Assembly: GCA_028288945.1 (NCBI GenBank) | Contig: JAQGHH010000360.1 | Coordinates: forward strand, 1-14,872 | Reading direction: 5' to 3' | DNA from: Phycisphaerales bacterium | GTDB taxonomy: Bacteria > Planctomycetota > Phycisphaerae > Tepidisphaerales > Tepidisphaeraceae | DNA: 14,872 bases | Shown here: positions 12,743 to 14,872 of the stretch, piece by piece | How positions within the stretch are numbered: position 1 is the stretch's first letter | Layout: every line of letters starts with the position of its first letter | Notes under the pieces: model-generated | Database searches by the model: none | The model's input: the letters and a program-made list of their open reading frames with translations, nothing else | Told to the model about the DNA's origin: nothing | Translations under genes and position numbers: made by a program

Positions 12743-14872
12743 ATGAGTACCGCGCTGCCTGCTTCCACCGTCCCCGCAATCGTGCATGAACTGTCGGCGG
12801 CCCTTCGCCGCGAAGACCTCGCCGGCGCGGAACGCCTGCTGGCTTCGGCGATCCCCGCGCCTACTCCCGACGCAATGCTCTTGGCCGCGCAGGCCGCCAT
12901 GCGCTCGCGCCGCTGGCGCGACGCGGCGTGGTTCTTCGACCGCATCCCCGACCGCGATTCGGGGTGCGAAGTTCAGCGCTGCCTCTGCCGCAATCTCGCC
13001 AGCCTCCAGGTTCACCGCCCCGCCGTCTACCAAATTCTCATTTCGCTTCCCGCGGACGACCATTGCGGCATCGCCCCTTCGGTCACCGGGCGCCCCACCC
13101 TCGTCTGCCGCCGAAGCGACGGCCAGTTCATCTCACTCTCCCCCGGCAACGACCCGATCCGCGCCCTGGGCGCTTCGATGGCAAATCTCAAGCCCGTTCT
13201 CGAAAGCGGCCACGCCATCGCCCTCTGCGGCGTCGGCGACGGCTACCTCGTTCGCCAACTCGCACACAATCCCGTCGATCTTTTCCTCGGCATGCAGCAA
13301 GCCGTGCTCGTGCTCGAGCCCGATGCCCACGTCGCGTTGAACGCGATGATGATCCACGACTACACCGGCCCGCAAGGCCCTATCGAGCAGCCGCGATTCC
13401 TCTGGTTTGTCGGCGCGGATTGCCTCGATTCCCTGCAAAATGCGCTGCACGCCGACCCGTTCATTCCCTGCCCGACGATCACCATCGGCCAGGGCCTGAA
13501 CCCCGCGCCGATCCGGGCGGGGCTTGCCGAGCTGATGCGAAAACTCGGCGCCGCGGACGAAAACACCCAGGCCGCGGTCGAGCATTATTATCGCAGCACG
13601 GATCGCGCTTCCCTCGCCGCCCTGTTCGGCCCCAATCCACCCCGTCGCCCGCGCGTGCTGCTGATGACGACGCGCTTCTCCACCGTCCTGCAATACTCCA
13701 CCCGCGACGCCGCCGCCGGCTTCGAACACGCGGGCTGGGAGGCGCGGGTGTTGATCGAGCCGTCCCCGTATCACAGGCTTTTCAACGCCGCCACGCGCCG
13801 CACGCTCGCCGAGTTCAAGCCCGACCTCGTTTTCCAGATCGACCACCTCCGCAGCGAGCACGGCGACCTGTTCCCGCCGGGCCTCCCGTTCGCATGCTGG
13901 ATTCAGGACCACCTGCCCCAACTGATGGAGCGCAAGGCCGGCGCACAGGTCGGGCCCACCGACTTCATCCTGACCGACGCGGGCCCGACGTACGTTCACA
14001 CCTACGATTATCCGCGACGGCAGATCATTGCCCTGTCGAAGCTGACAACCCCCCCGCCGATGCTCCCACGCCCCGCCGGTCGCGGCGAGGATTTGATTTT
14101 CGTCTCCAACGCCTCCGCCACGCCCGAGGCGCTTCTGGAGAGCCTGCACCGCGCGCTGCCCGGCGGCGAAGCCGATCGACCGCTCCTCGCCCAATGCGTC
14201 CACCGCCTCGTCAACCTCTACGCCGCCGGCCAGACGCTCGCCACCTACCCCGACGTGTGCGAATTCCTCCGTGGCGTGCTGCGAGAGCGGTCGCTGGCGA
14301 CCGAAGGACCGGCGTTCCGCGACTTGGCGCGGTACATCAGTCATCCCGTATGCGACGCCCTCTACCGCCACCAGGCGCTGCGCTGGGCCGCGGCCGCGGC
14401 CGCGGATTTAGGCCTCACATTCTCGCTCTACGGAAAAGGCTGGGAAGCCCATCCCGAATTCGCGCGCTACGCCCGCGGCCCCGTGGCCGCGGGCCAGGCG
14501 GCGCAGGAATTGGCGCGCAGTGCTGCAATCAATCTCCAGATCGCCCCCTACCTCTGCCTGCATCAGCGCCTGCTCGACGGCATTAGCGGCGGCGCTTTCT
14601 TCCTCGTGCGCGGCCATGTCGCCGATGTGGCCCCACAGGCCATGCTCGATTTGCTCAACGCCCATTGCCCGCCCGACGTTTCCGATCTTGCCCAGGCCCG
14701 AAGTCATATTCCGCCGCCCGTGCGCGACCGCTTCGAGCAGCTCGTGCGAGACTGCCAGCGTTGCCTCTGTTCGATGGGCACGGAAGACCCGATCGAAATG
14801 GTGCGGGCCTGGGAGGAGGCGCAGCTCCTCGATCCGTCCGCGGGCGTGCTGCCGCACCTCGATGACATCAGC
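12743..14872 (+). CDS. Two-part glycosyltransferase-like protein (MptE/Maf-like plus CgeB-like), 3' truncated by window
   Basis: The frame is open for 710 codons to the window end. Residues 1-75 look helical (ALRREDLAGAERLLASAI, MRSRRWRDAAWFFDRIP), perhaps a TPR-like lead-in. About 150-235 contain GHAIALCGVGDGYLVRQLAH and VLVLEPDAHVALNAM, a nucleotide-binding pattern like the MptE/DUF115 proteins involved in flagellin glycosylation. About 303-640 resemble CgeB-type glycosyltransferases: RPRVLLMTTRFSTVLQYSTR, FKPDLVFQIDHLR, LPFACWIQDHLPQLM, FSLYGKGWEAHPEF, then INLQIAPYLCLHQRLLDG and GGAFFLV, the conserved donor-site end of that family. Sugar and acceptor are unknown. The start at 12743 follows GGAGG by 12 bases, longer than usual. 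It diverges from hldE, fitting a surface-glycan role. Another long open frame over the same DNA is a shadow. Confidence 0.8.
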   Translation, partial: MSTALPASTVPAIVHELSAALRREDLAGAERLLASAIPAPTPDAMLLAAQAAMRSRRWRDAAWFFDRIPDRDSGCEVQRCLCRNLASLQVHRPAVYQILISLPADDHCGIAPSVTGRPTLVCRRSDGQFISLSPGNDPIRALGASMANLKPVLESGHAIALCGVGDGYLVRQLAHNPVDLFLGMQQAVLVLEPDAHVALNAMMIHDYTGPQGPIEQPRFLWFVGADCLDSLQNALHADPFIPCPTITIGQGLNPAPIRAGLAELMRKLGAADENTQAAVEHYYRSTDRASLAALFGPNPPRRPRVLLMTTRFSTVLQYSTRDAAAGFEHAGWEARVLIEPSPYHRLFNAATRRTLAEFKPDLVFQIDHLRSEHGDLFPPGLPFACWIQDHLPQLMERKAGAQVGPTDFILTDAGPTYVHTYDYPRRQIIALSKLTTPPPMLPRPAGRGEDLIFVSNASATPEALLESLHRALPGGEADRPLLAQCVHRLVNLYAAGQTLATYPDVCEFLRGVLRERSLATEGPAFRDLARYISHPVCDALYRHQALRWAAAAAADLGLTFSLYGKGWEAHPEFARYARGPVAAGQAAQELARSAAINLQIAPYLCLHQRLLDGISGGAFFLVRGHVADVAPQAMLDLLNAHCPPDVSDLAQARSHIPPPVRDRFEQLVRDCQRCLCSMGTEDPIEMVRAWEEAQLLDPSAGVLPHLDDIS

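Noticed and set aside
12928..14586. A 552-codon plus-strand open frame
   Set aside because: Its translation is an Arg/Pro-rich shadow. The frame starting at 12743 has glycosyltransferase motifs and runs through the same DNA to the window end.

Overview
The window is GC-rich and densely coding. It looks like a Planctomycetota-type bacterium: it carries an alternative complex III (ACIII) locus joined to a caa3-type oxidase operon, and many short palindromic repeats whose translations (peptides such as TGFQPV, HGLETRA, RDTGVPPV, HGRDARV) I recall from planctomycete proteins. The phylum call is an inference from memory, not a search result.

Positions 1-6229 (+ strand) hold the 3' end of actB, then actC, actD, actE and actF (quinol:electron-acceptor oxidoreductase), an uncharacterised one-helix membrane protein, and a SCO/SenC copper chaperone. 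Positions 6247-10318 hold coxB (CuA plus a fused cytochrome c domain), coxA (A2-type catalytic subunit), coxC and coxD. Together they form one respiratory branch: ACIII oxidises quinol and passes electrons through haem c domains (ActE, then the CoxB tail) to the caa3 oxidase, while SCO helps build CuA. Genes are tightly packed, with 4-base start/stop overlaps at actB/actC, actD/actE, actE/actF and the small protein/SCO. actA and most of actB lie upstream of the window. Haem A synthesis genes are not in the window.

Positions 10413-10730 (+) encode a DUF3467-like protein. Positions 10840-12396 (-) encode a bifunctional HldE-like heptose-phosphate enzyme with its two domains in the reverse of the E. 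coli order. Positions 12743-14872 (+, open at the window end) encode a large two-part glycosyltransferase-like protein (MptE/Maf-like N-terminal part, CgeB-like C-terminal part). This end of the window therefore concerns surface sugar or glycoconjugate synthesis.

The most unusual signal is a set of about ten different palindromic repeats at the gene junctions. Most are pairs of mini-hairpins in inverted orientation. In the two exported proteins ActE and SCO the repeats lie after the coupled start codon and before the signal peptide, in frame and without stops, so part of the repeat DNA appears to be translated. Where the two arms of a pair differ, the changes mostly compensate inside each arm's own hairpin, which points to the mini-hairpin as the conserved unit.
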